Below are positions 22,768 to 34,761 of a stretch of 64,000 bases of DNA, in pieces. Made by a program: the position numbers and the translations under genes. The DNA lies in NCBI GenBank assembly GCA_009760855.2, contig WPIO01000018.1:6369501-6433500 (forward strand), written 5' to 3'. How positions within the stretch are numbered: the first letter of the stretch is position 1; each line of letters begins with the position of its first letter. Under the pieces are notes generated by a model that was given only the letters and a program-made list of their open reading frames with translations, did no database searches and had not been told where the DNA came from. This stretch comes from Cristatella mucedo. Taxonomy: Eukaryota > Bryozoa > Phylactolaemata > Cristatellidae.

Positions 22768-25700
22768 GGCTCTTTACACATGCTGCACAAGAAACATGAT
22801 CAAATGATTAGTGGTAGCATGCACAAAGTCAACAAGCATAACATGGTTAGAGGTGACATGTACAGTGTCCATATATAGATTTTGGTTAGTGGCAGCATGT
22901 ACAGTGTCAGCATACATGAGCACAAGAAACTCTATTTACAAGGACCCACTAAATGCTGTGATAAACAGGTGAGTTGTAAGCTTCTTTTTAAATGTCGTCA
23001 AGCCAGAGGATGTCGTGACACCAGTCGGAAGTAAGCTCCAGACTTTGAAAGCACACGAACTCAAGACACGGTCTCCAAAAGATTCGAGATTTGTAGGAGG
23101 TTTAACGAAGCGATATCGACATGAGCCAGAAAAAGCAGGTGGTACTATGCCTAGCTTGGTGCACAGTAATAGTTCTGATAGGTAAACTGGAACCAGAGAA
23201 TGAAGGAACCTAACAGTAAGTGACAGAACCTTGATAAATTACTTGATTGGGAACCAGTGCAGGTCGGCAAGAAGTGGTGTGATGTGGCAACTAAGACGCT
23301 AACAACAGACAAGCTTGGCTGCCGAGTTTTGCATTAACTGTAAGTGCCTGATTGTACAGGTCGGTAGACCAGCAAGCAGTAAATTACAGAAGTCGAGATG
23401 GGCTGTCATGAATAATGCATGGACCAATATGGATGTAGTATCCCTATCTAAGGAAGAACGAATTTTAACAATGTTATATAGCTGAAAATAGGCAGATGTG
23501 ACTATGGAGCTGGTGTGGCCATCTAGTGAAAGGTCACTTTAGAACAGGACACATAGATTTCGTGCAGATGCAACGCGAGATATTCAAGCAGAGCCGATTT
23601 TGAGCATTGAGCTTTCTTCCGATTTCCGAGTCACACATGGTTTGCTTATATAAGTTGGTAAGTACGTTGGTTTTAGTGTCATTCAATTTGAGAAAGTTTG
23701 CTGCCACCAATATGCAGATGTCAGCAATACATGCAGCAAGAGAGTTGAGCGAATTCGACAGGCTGGGAAATATCAAAGCTAAGGTACAACTGAGTGTCAT
23801 CTGCATAGAACTGAAAGCCTAGATTTACATCACGACGATCACGTCGGCAAAAGGGAGAGTCTAACCCTGAAAAGAACCGGACTAGCAGAGCCCTGAGGTA
23901 CCCAGTACTTCAGTGGTTCCTCGGGTGACCTTTGTCCGTTCACAACAATACTCTGGAGTCTCCCACTGAGATAGGACCTAAACCACTGAAATGCACAGCT
24001 CGTGTAGGCACTCGAGGAATACTACGTGATCAATTGTATCAAAAGCTGCCGAAAGATCGAGCAAAACTAGCAGAGATACTCTACCTATTTAGGACAGCAT
24101 TTAGTGGGTCCCTGTGATTCGTCCTTCATGTGCTTACGCGTGCTGACACTGTGCATGCTGCCACTAACCACATTTGCATGCTGACCCTGTGCATGTCACC
24201 CCAAACCATATTATTCATTTTGTTTGTTTTTCAAGCATGATTTTACTTACTATTCAATTGCATATCACTTTGCAGCAAATGTAAAGCACCCAGAAAGAGA
24301 TTAAGTTCTCTGAGGGCGCTTTATCAAGTGCAATATTATTATAATTATTATTATTATTATTATTATTACCTAAGTCTTCATTCCTAAGTGGGTCGTTATA
24401 CACCCGAAACAATGCCAACTCTGGAGTGATTAGCTCTAAAACCAGACTGGAACTTGCTAGCAAGGTTTGAAGTTTCAATACGTGAGTTTAGCTGGTTTGC
24501 CACGACCCGTTCCAGTGTCTTTGATAGGAACGGTAGAAGGAAGACTGGGCAGAAGCTGCTCAAGTTCTCTCGGTCTAGTATTGCTTTCTTATTAGTGGTT
24601 AAGTATAGCCTTTTTGAAAGAAGCTGGGAGATGACCAGAGGCTAATGACATATGTATGATGTTAGTTATGCATGACAGCAACAGATCTATGCAACGTCGG
24701 TGAGAAACAGGTGATGTCGCTGGGTGACAAAGAGCTCTACGGTTGGAGCAACAGATGAAAAGGCCGACCTGGCATCGAGGAAAGAATATTAAAAATACAT
24801 TTGATAAAGCCCTCTAAGAGAACTCAATTTTTCTAGGTGCTTTACAATTGCTGAAGGCAGAATTGGGGGATGGAGAGGGGAGATAAGAGGTGTCCCAAAT
24901 AAGACTGGGCACTCTTGCCACTCTTGCCAGTGTTTTCCTGCAGCTGTTGCTCTAGAGTTTCTCATTGCCGATGGCCTTGCATTGTCAAATCATATGGGCC
25001 TAGGGTTCAATGCAATGTCCTTCCCCATCCGACCGGCCGCTCAGTAATCCGAAGGACCAATGTGCTGCACAGAAGAGGCAACAGCAAAGGCACGGCAGTG
25101 TGCTAGAAACAAAAAGGCCGGCAAGCCCACGACGTAGATGGAAGAATTTCGCGAAATCAACTAAGCTTAACATCCAAACGAAGCTTACCAGTGACAGCGA
25201 TGAGTGCACCGAACAGCCGCACTTGAGTAAGAACTACGTGAACGCCGATGTAACCGGTTGCCGAGAACACGGCAGCGTAGCCGTATGTCTCAATGGGATA
25301 CTGCAACGCACAGGCAAAAGTAAGTGGTAAGGAAGACAGACAGTCCATGCTGCCAATGGGTCTTAGCCAAGCTCGGTGAGCCGTGATGGCACACTGGGTA
25401 AGGCGGTTGCTTTCATGACCTCGGTCCCGAGGTCGTGGGTTCGATTCCTATGGTGGGCTATCCTTTATCGCCACTGTAAGTGGTGTGATAGCCATAAAGG
25501 CTCTTCTGTTGCTATACAAAAAGAGGCTGTTTAAGCAGCTTGGATTGGATTTATTTATTTATTATTTATTTATTTTTAATATATATATATATATATATAT
25601 ATTTATTTTATTTATTAATTATTTATTTTATTACTATTTATTTATTTTATTTATTTATTTAAGCAGGAGCAGCAGGAGCATCACATGACCACGGTCACAG

Positions 25701-26043
25701 CATTGGGTTTATAACTGCTACAGCTCGTGCTGCTATGTAAATGAGGCTGTTGAATCATCTGATCTTTACTTTTACTTCAGTTATATCCGGTCATAACTAG
25801 GGTCGGCACCTGCCAGAGGCATCGTTAAGAAGGCATCTAGCACGAGGGCAGGTGTAATGACACAAGAAAACAGGAATGATAAAAGTAACTATCATGGCAA
25901 ACATTTCGTTGGCAGCATTTGTTTCAATTGCGGGTTCACATCGAACGTGCATGTCGTCTTGACCAAGTCATTTGCCCGAGCCCTTCGGAATATGCAAAAT
26001 GCCTCGATAGAGCATAAGTTGTTCTATCGTGCTATACACATGA

Positions 26044-26137
<94 letters not shown>

Positions 26138-29100
26138 TCAAGATCGAATGATCGAACACGCCGATCCGCGGTGCATGTCACGTCTGACAGGCACTCCAGA
26201 TCAGATGATTTACATCATAAGTAGCAAAGCAAAGTCGGAGGAGAGACACAGCAGTAAGCAGTCCTATTGATGAGTCCTATTGATTGATGATCATTGATTG
26301 ATGAGGCAGTAGACAGGTGTAAATGCCAAAAACCGCGATGAACAAGTGCAGAGCTGAGATTTATCAAATAGCATCGTTCTCCTGAGTGTAGACCGTTTCG
26401 TTTAGCCAGGAGCTGGGGCCTCGACCACACTAAAGTGCCCAGACACACTTACACTGGTAACTGCACCATATTTGCAAAGGGCTTGCCGAGAAGCCACAAA
26501 GCTGCAAGTCACCGACTATGACACGCAATCTTTCGATCGGTGGTGACTGCAGTTGATGAGATTTACAAGTGACAAGACACGTTCTTTGTTCGGTCGGTGG
26601 TAACTTTCATCCAAGAGTCTTACGTGTGGTAGCTTTGCTCGGTCTTTATGCCGACGTTGCTGACTCCTCTGCGAGCAACTGAGTGTGTCATCTGCTCGGT
26701 CATCAATTGGGCAGGCCTAGTGGGCCTATATATCAACTGGACTGTGGTAGCACAAAGCGGTGGCGCGACAGTGAATGGCCATTCACCAGCAGCCATGCCA
26801 CAACGTACACGAGCCTCGGTCCACTGAAGCGACAGAGAACGAGGACAGGGGCGAAACCGAAGCAAAATCGAATCGGTCAGCCGTATCACACACGCAGGGC
26901 TAGCCAAGGCGTTTGGGTTTTCCGTGCTCCGAGGACAGAGGGCACAGGTTTACTTCGCTAGCTGCAGCAATCTTAGGCTGCTCATCCCTCTGGCCTTGGC
27001 CTTTCATAAGCCATCATGAACTATACTGAGATTCTAAGTGCCTTATAAATGGCCCGTTTCTGCCAGTCAATTGTTGGTCGACAGTCCGACATATATAGCA
27101 AGTGGAACATTCCCAGCAGCATTGCTAATTCATCACCAAAGAGGCACTAACCACTACGGCTAGGATGTCCTGACACCGGACCGAAACGATTAAGTGGCGT
27201 TCACGAAACGATCACGATCACCCAAAAGACCAGAGAGCAGAGCTTGCCATTTGATCTTCCTGGCTCACTGCTTCAAAGGAAAAAAGAGAACTCAATCGGA
27301 TCGTGTTATCAGGTTCAGTGAGACAGCCATGAGTCGGGCAACGAGTGGTTGACGATCGATCAAATGTAATGTATCTCCCGTCAGTAACTCCACAAAGTCA
27401 TAAAGACCATGTGGGTGTTACGCAGGAGAGTTTTGCATAGCGCACTCACAGCCTAAGCGGCTTTCGGTATGTTCGGTAGCCAACAGACTTCGTCTCACGC
27501 AACAAAGACAAAGTGGGAAGCACAGCAGAGTCAGGAGAGCAGTTGAGGTAGTGAGTACCATAGAAGTAGCAGTTCAGGACCCCTGAAAAAGATGTGCCAT
27601 AGTCGGCAGTTGGAGAGTAGTTGTCGTTGCGTAAGAATTGTGGAAGCGAGTTCCACAGTCTAGGACCTGCAGAGCTAAAGCTTCTGTCGCCAACTGTCTT
27701 TAAGCGGAGGAATGGGACAGCTAATTTATTGTCCACACAGGACCTGAGGGCGCAAACAGGCTGAAACTGATGCAGCAGTTCAGCTAGGTACGAAAGAGCA
27801 AAGCCGTGGCGGGCCTTGTGGGTCAGCGTAAGAACTTTGCTCTGTATCCTTTGCTCAACCGGCAACCATCCTAGCTCTTCCAGCAAAGGTGACACGTGCT
27901 CAAACCACTGGGACTTGAAGACCAGCCTTGCAGCCATATTCATAGTCCACTGTAGTAGCATAATAGCTTTCTTTGGCAGCCCAGCCAAAAGGGAATTACA
28001 ATAATCAAGCCATCAGACCTCACAGCATTTGCCAGTAAATGGTTTACTGTCTTATAAATCTGTTTAGTGTCCGACTGGCAGGAATTCAGCTCGTTAACAA
28101 CTGTCAACCGAGGTCGCAAGAGAAGGGCTGTGGCCACTGCCACCAAAAAGAGTAAAGAGCAAGTAGCTGCCTCTAGAAACCAAACACAAGCACCCAGCCA
28201 CAGTCATCGTAACATTCGGTAGGTTCAATTCAGCAAGAGATTGCCAGATTTAAGGCTAGCAAGCCGCTGCTGGGACATTGGCTGGCAGTACAGCGCAGCT
28301 ACTACGCTTGCTGTTTTTGCTGCTAGCAGGCAAAGTCGGGCTCTGGCTGCAGTTCGCCTGGGCTCTGCTGCTACTGCCTATGCTGGTACATCCTCCGGAG
28401 GGGGTACTGGAACAATTCTTCGCAGGACAATCGGCCCGGACACTTGAGAATGGACAGCTAGGCACGAACAATTGGGGGCAGACCGTGCACAACCGACTAT
28501 CCGGATCTCGATATTTCTTCTTTCTTAGAGGAGTATCTTTATCTGCAAGCAAACGTTCGACGATCAATTGATTCAAATTCTGTTCCTTCTGGATTTTGAC
28601 CACTAACCTCGGCGAAGTTGGGTGCACAATTGGCACAGAGCTTCCACATCACTTTTTGTTGTACATCTTCCATTTATTGGAAGAAAGCTGGGATATTTAC
28701 GATTCATCCACTGACTGTTCATGCTGACAAGAAATTCTAAACCCTAAAATAAATCCTATTAATAAAAAATGATTTAAAATGTCCAATTTAAATTTTCTGC
28801 TACGAATTGCCTGCACCAAATTCACCGGATTTGTTGTTCCAAAAAGCCTATGCCCGATTGTCTGTGCCGAATTGTCCTGAAACGAATTGTCCGGTTACTC
28901 TTCTGTAGCTGTCCTGTGCTGCCACTTCCATGCTACGTCACTTCTACGACTGCTTTCCTGAATCAGCTAAGCTTCGCACTTTCTTTTGTGGTGTGAGCAA
29001 GAGTTTTTTGGCAACCGCATGTGCACACAAAGCCACTCAGGCTTTGAATGTGCAATAGAATACTCTCTTGCAAAGAACACAGGTTTGCAGTCTTTGCCGA

Positions 29101-30054
29101 GCTGGCCCCTGTGAATCCGGTTGACGGCTATGCCAATCTGACATTTTTGTTTAACAAGACGAAAAGCCTCCACGTGCAGTAGTAGCAAGCGGCTGACAAT
29201 CGATTGGCGGTGTAGAGCAGTAGCCGTCAGCTCACTTGCCTGCTTGCAGAACTCGTAGGCGCTGTACAGCTGGCCGCTGACTGCGGTCCCGATGAGAATG
29301 TACAAGAAACCGATCGAGTACGAGTAGAGCACCTACGAGGCACGCAGAAAAAACATGGAGCAGAGTGCAAGTCTGCTCGCTAGTGCAGGAGTGGCGACAA
29401 GTGCACACGTGACCTTGGCTGATGTGCAAGCTTTGCTCGCGTGCCGGCGCTCTCATGCGCGCGCATGAGAGCGCCGTTTCGTCGTCGTTTTGCTAATAAC
29501 TGTTGCTCTGATAATAACTGCTGGGCTGCGCTCTGTGAGTCCGCAACGAGATCGCCCCGCTTCCCGGTCATCACAACCACAGCATCCCTCACTCTACCCT
29601 AAGGCTGCTCAAGAGTAACTTGCTGCAGGGCTCGAAGCGATGAGCGCCGACAACCTTCGGTTTTAAGCATCAGGCATCGTGACGAAAGGCCAACAGCCGG
29701 TGGCTGCACACGGTAATCGGCACCGCCACGTGCGACGAAGCCAGGGCCGCGCACATTGCAAAAAAAGCATCGGTTTAAAGAGTGACAGCATCCTCAATTA
29801 ATCTTGGCAAATATTGAAAAGTTGATTGCCAGCCTGACGAAAAGAAAAGCGCCCGCACTGCATGCCGCCGGGTAAGATCAACAAGCACATTCAGTCTCGA
29901 ATCATGGCCACTGTGGCAACGACCCTGGGTCCAAACGGTGGAGCAACTTTTCTGGCCAGCAATCTGGCATAGGCTTTCAAGATAGGCCACCATCAGAATG
30001 GCTACTCTCTCTCCTCTCTCATTCATTCCTATACTCCTCTCTCACTCCCTCTCT

Positions 30055-30099
<45 letters not shown>

Positions 30100-30843
30100 A
30101 TCTTCCAATCTCCCATATTTTTCTTTCTTCACTCTCCCTCTCTCTTATCTTTCTCTCACTCCCTCTTTCAATCTCTTCTATCCTCTGAATTTCTCATCAC
30201 TCTGCTCAAGTGTGCCACTGCTAGTCGGCATGTTGTGTGGCAGCAGGCACCGTGGTGGGAGGCATAAACCAGGAGGCCGAGTTGGTCACTTGGCTTGTGT
30301 GACTTACCACGTTGGCATTGCTCTCTTGATACTGTTTCATGGCTCTTTCCTGCACGTTACCTATCGCTGCATCGGCACACAAAGCCAGGCTTATGACGAT
30401 TACACCTGACAAGAGAAATGGGGAGATAGATATAGAGATAGATGGAAAACGTGGGCAGAACAGGGCTGAGGATAATGCCAGCTTACCAGCTCAGGTACCG
30501 AGGATGCCAATAGCACCCTAGAGCCGCGCAGTAGAAATAGTGCATTGACGAAGCCCGACGTGACAATGTAGACGCAGACCACAGAGTGAGGCTAACAACT
30601 AGGCATGCTAATACTAGAAGAGAGGGAGGGAGATGGGGAAAGAAGAGCTCGAGAGTAGGTAAGAGAGATAGAAGAGAGCTGAGAAACAGTAAAAGAGATA
30701 TAGATTAAGAGAGAGAGAAAGGAGGAGAGTTTGTGTAGCAAAGGAAGGTAGAGAGAGAGAGGGAGAGAGAGAGAGAGTGCAAGAGAAGGGAAGAGAGACG
30801 GGGAGAGAGCTGAGAAACAGTAAAAGAGATATAGATTAAGAGA

Positions 30844-30880
<37 letters not shown>

Positions 30881-31047
30881 TCAGACAAAGTGCCAAGATA
30901 AAGAGAAAAAGCCAAGCAGCCGACCGAGCAGAGCAGTTCCTACCATGTAACACCCATCAGTTTCCTGACCACTAATTAATGCACCTGCTTTTAGCCACGC
31001 AGCACACGTGCATGGGTGGGCCCACATGCATGTGTGCGTGTGTGCGT

Positions 31048-31131
<84 letters not shown>

Positions 31132-32759
31132 ATGAGACCGGCATAAGTCAGTCAGTGGATATGGTCTCGCTTACTGACCAAAGCAAGAGCAATGGTTTCA
31201 GCCCAAAACTCAGTTACAGCTAAAATAATATGCGAGCAGCACTCACTAGGGCAGTATACAGGAACTCGGCGTGGATGCTTAAGTGGTCATTTAAAACTAA
31301 GGCTTCAAGCCTAGTGGTAAGTGCAGGAGAGGAGAATGGTGGTCTCTATAGATGAATCAATCGAATGGTGGCATGGCAAACCACACAGGCTGAGTAGCTG
31401 GATCCCTAGTTCCTTGCTCGAGACTTTACTCTCCCGATCTCAGTGCCACAGGAGATGCCTGTCGATGAGTTCTGTGATTTCACATCGATGTGCAGCAGTG
31501 CTCGATGAGCAAGGCGAAGTGCTGCAGGGCAATCGGTGGCAGCAGCAGCAGAACAGCAGTGGGAAACCACAGGTATTTTATAAGAGACAAAGCGATTTTG
31601 AGAGCGGCAGCTGCCTTTAAGGAGGCTGAGATACCGCTCAGGTGCTGACAAGCTACTTCGTGCAGGCAGTCACGTGATAGCAAACCTTCTAGCAGCTTCG
31701 CACCTATCGTGAAAACACTGTCGCGGGCCTTACCATAGGCATTGAAATTGGGTGATACTTCGCTGTCAGCAAGAGTGAAAAATATTAATCCGACTGTCAT
31801 GCATGAGGATGCCAAGACGTCGAGCACTCCATAGCGTTTGCCTGAAAATGCACGAGCTTGACAATTGGCAAGCAAGTCGGTCTGGCATCTCAAGCACGCA
31901 GTGACACGGACACCGCTCGTCAGCAAGGGAACAAAGACCATCACGAAACACCAGTGCCGACGATCTCTGACCTTGAATCAGTATGCCTCCCATGAGTACC
32001 GGAATGAGTTTGCAGCACTTGAAGATGACAGCCGTCGGGTAGTTTAGGTAACCAACGGCTGTGTTTGACAGTCCCATTGTGGCAACGGTTAGTGATGCAA
32101 GAAGAAGGTACGTTGGCCATGGTATCCTAAAAGCAACGAAAGTGGCACGAAGGGTAGCGATCGACCGATGCAGCTGCAGCACGTCATGTCAGCCGATTCC
32201 GAGCCAGCGTAGCCACACGTGATGGTTCGATCGATCGTCAATTACTAGCTAGCTCTGAAGCCATCTAAGGACTGCAGAGGTCTCAAAACTGAAACAGCTC
32301 ATAGGTAATATCATAGACAAACCAAACAATTAGTCTCAGCCCTAAGAATACACCCAGATTACCTGGATTTAATTACTCTTGCTAACAACTCGAGGGGAAA
32401 ACTATAGTGATCTAAAAACTATAGAGGTCTAAATGCAGGGCCGGGAAAAAGTAGAAGCACTTCTCAACTATCTTAAAATCAAAGACAAAAGGTCTTCTGC
32501 ACGTTGACTGGCCATTCTTTAGTGTTAATCCTGTCCAGCAGACCACCGAACCAAATTATATTGAAAACTTTCATACAGCCTACTGCAGAATGATAGTTCT
32601 GCATACCAAAGTAACAACGGAGAGCTTCTATTGCCTGCAACAAGCTCATTAAAGGAGAGCTTCTATTGCCTGCAACAAGCTCATTAGAACTATCAGATTG
32701 CGCTCTGTAGGGGGAGGGGTAGGGGTTGGTTGGCTGGTGGGCTCACTCTAACTCTGTCT

Positions 32760-32852
<93 letters not shown>

Positions 32853-33323
32853 GTATGTATCTCCGTCTGTAACTCCACAGAGCCATAAAGACTATGTGGG
32901 TATTACAAAGAAGAGTTTTGTATAGCGCACTCACAGCCTAAGCGGCTTTTGGTACGCATTCGGTAGCCAACAGACTTCGTCTCATGCAACAAAGAGAAAG
33001 TGGGAAGCATAGCAGAGTCAGGAGAGCAGTTGAGGTAGTGAGTAACATGGAAGTAGCAGCTCAGGACCGCTGAAAATGATGAGCCATTGTCGGCAGCAGG
33101 AGAGTAGTTGTCGTTGCGTAAGAATTGTGGAAGCGAGCTCCAAAGTCTAGGACCTGCAGAGCTAAAGCTTCTGTCGCCAACGGTCTTTAAGTGGAGGAAT
33201 GGAACAGCTAATTTATTGTCCACACAGGACCTGAGGGCGCAAAGAGGCTGAAACTGGCGCAGCAGTTCAGCCAGGTACGAAGGAGCCAAGCCGTGGCGGG
33301 CCTTGTGGGTCAGCTCCCTCCCT

Positions 33324-33404
<81 letters not shown>

Positions 33405-34344
33405 GTCCTCTTCCTCTTTATCTCTGTCTCAATGTTTTGTAGCCAGACTTACATCTAAAACTGGAGAACTTAATCAGTCAGTGGAAAACATCACAGCCAC
33501 AGCCTCGAAAGGCATTGCCTGGCTGCTTGCAGCATCCACTTTTGCTGATAAATGTTTAGTGGCCGCCGCCCACCAACGGCCAGGGCCCACTGCGACGCCC
33601 AGCGCTGTCCCACAGGTCGCTGTCACCCAGCGAAGACAGCAAGAGGAGCATAGCTGCCAGCGACGGCGTGAGTGTGACTCATGCCACGGCCAGCGCGGAG
33701 CATGAAACCGAAGCGACGGACCAGCTGCTGATGCGCTGCAGTCGGACGTTGATGGACGAAGCAGGGAGCAGCCACTCGGTGGAGGACAGGCACGTGGTAA
33801 GGTGGGAGGCACGGCGTGGTAGGGAAAGAACGAGATGGGTGCGGCAGGGCATGATGGGAGTACAACAGGACGTGGTAGGGGGTCGGACAGTGCAGTGTTG
33901 GGGTGGGGGCTGAGCGTGGTCGAGTGTGGGGCACGGTGAGGCAGGGGCTGAGCTAGCGACTGAGCCACACATACCGACGCTGGCGCTCGTCACGAGTACT
34001 CGATGAGATCTGCCTCTCCACGAGCCCAAACAGCATGTAGAAGGCAAACTGTGTCAATGTCAGATACCAGCCGTACGGTCGAAAACCCTCTAGTCGAAAT
34101 ATGAGCTCCTGAGCAAGCGAAAACATTCGAGCACTTTGCAGCCTTGAGCAGCCGGCAGCACCGCATGCAAACCTGCTCTCAGTGTCACCTGCACCGACAG
34201 AGCGTGTAAAACTCACAAAATTCTTGAGCACCCCTGCCAACCCAAGAGCACGTGAAAATGCGATCGGAATTCGTTGTCCTTTCACTCTAACCTGCCTCAG
34301 CCTAATTAAATGGCTCACCGAGTCCTGAGGGCGCTTTGTCAAGT

Positions 34345-34376
<32 letters not shown>

Positions 34377-34707
34377 GCACCACGTGCAGCATTGCACCAC
34401 CTCTCACAGACCTGCACTGGCTCAACTGCATCAAGCAGCCCATGAAGTGCAAAATCTTGCCATTCAACAATCAGTGAGTTGCTTCACTCTCTTGCTCCGG
34501 CATATCTATCTGAAATACTTCTCTGGCTCCAATTTTGAAAATGTGCATGCCATCACTAATAAGTTGACATGCTTCCTTTCTTTCCTAGGCAAAGTGTTTT
34601 AAAGAGACTTCGGACTCTTAAGATGCTATACAAATGTTTATCATTATATTTGTAAGAATGGACAGCATCCAATGGCTACCTTCCGTAGTGCTGTCTCCCT
34701 CTTCTTC

Positions 34708-34761
<54 letters not shown>

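Larger units (their letters stand above)
22630..24780 (-). mobile_element. L-A LINE, long dead copy with nested insertion and (CT)n expansion
   Basis: Antisense L-A from its (ATA)n tail (22640-22652) through the 3' UTR, thumb, FLKLNDTKTN and the YADD-region remnant, to motif A (LAAFDTID-like at about 24030-24060). It continues past a nested fragment to the N-terminal RT segment (TLERVVANQLNSRIETSNLL, about 24460-24540). An 86-base pure (CT)n run at 22681-22766 replaces part of the conserved 3' signature. Intron 7 of SLC35B3 copy A, same strand as the gene. Confidence 0.8.

Noticed and set aside
25376-25547. Possible true tRNA gene
   Set aside because: A and B boxes are present, but no clean cloverleaf with acceptor stem could be drawn, and the unit continues into a SINE body that recurs elsewhere.
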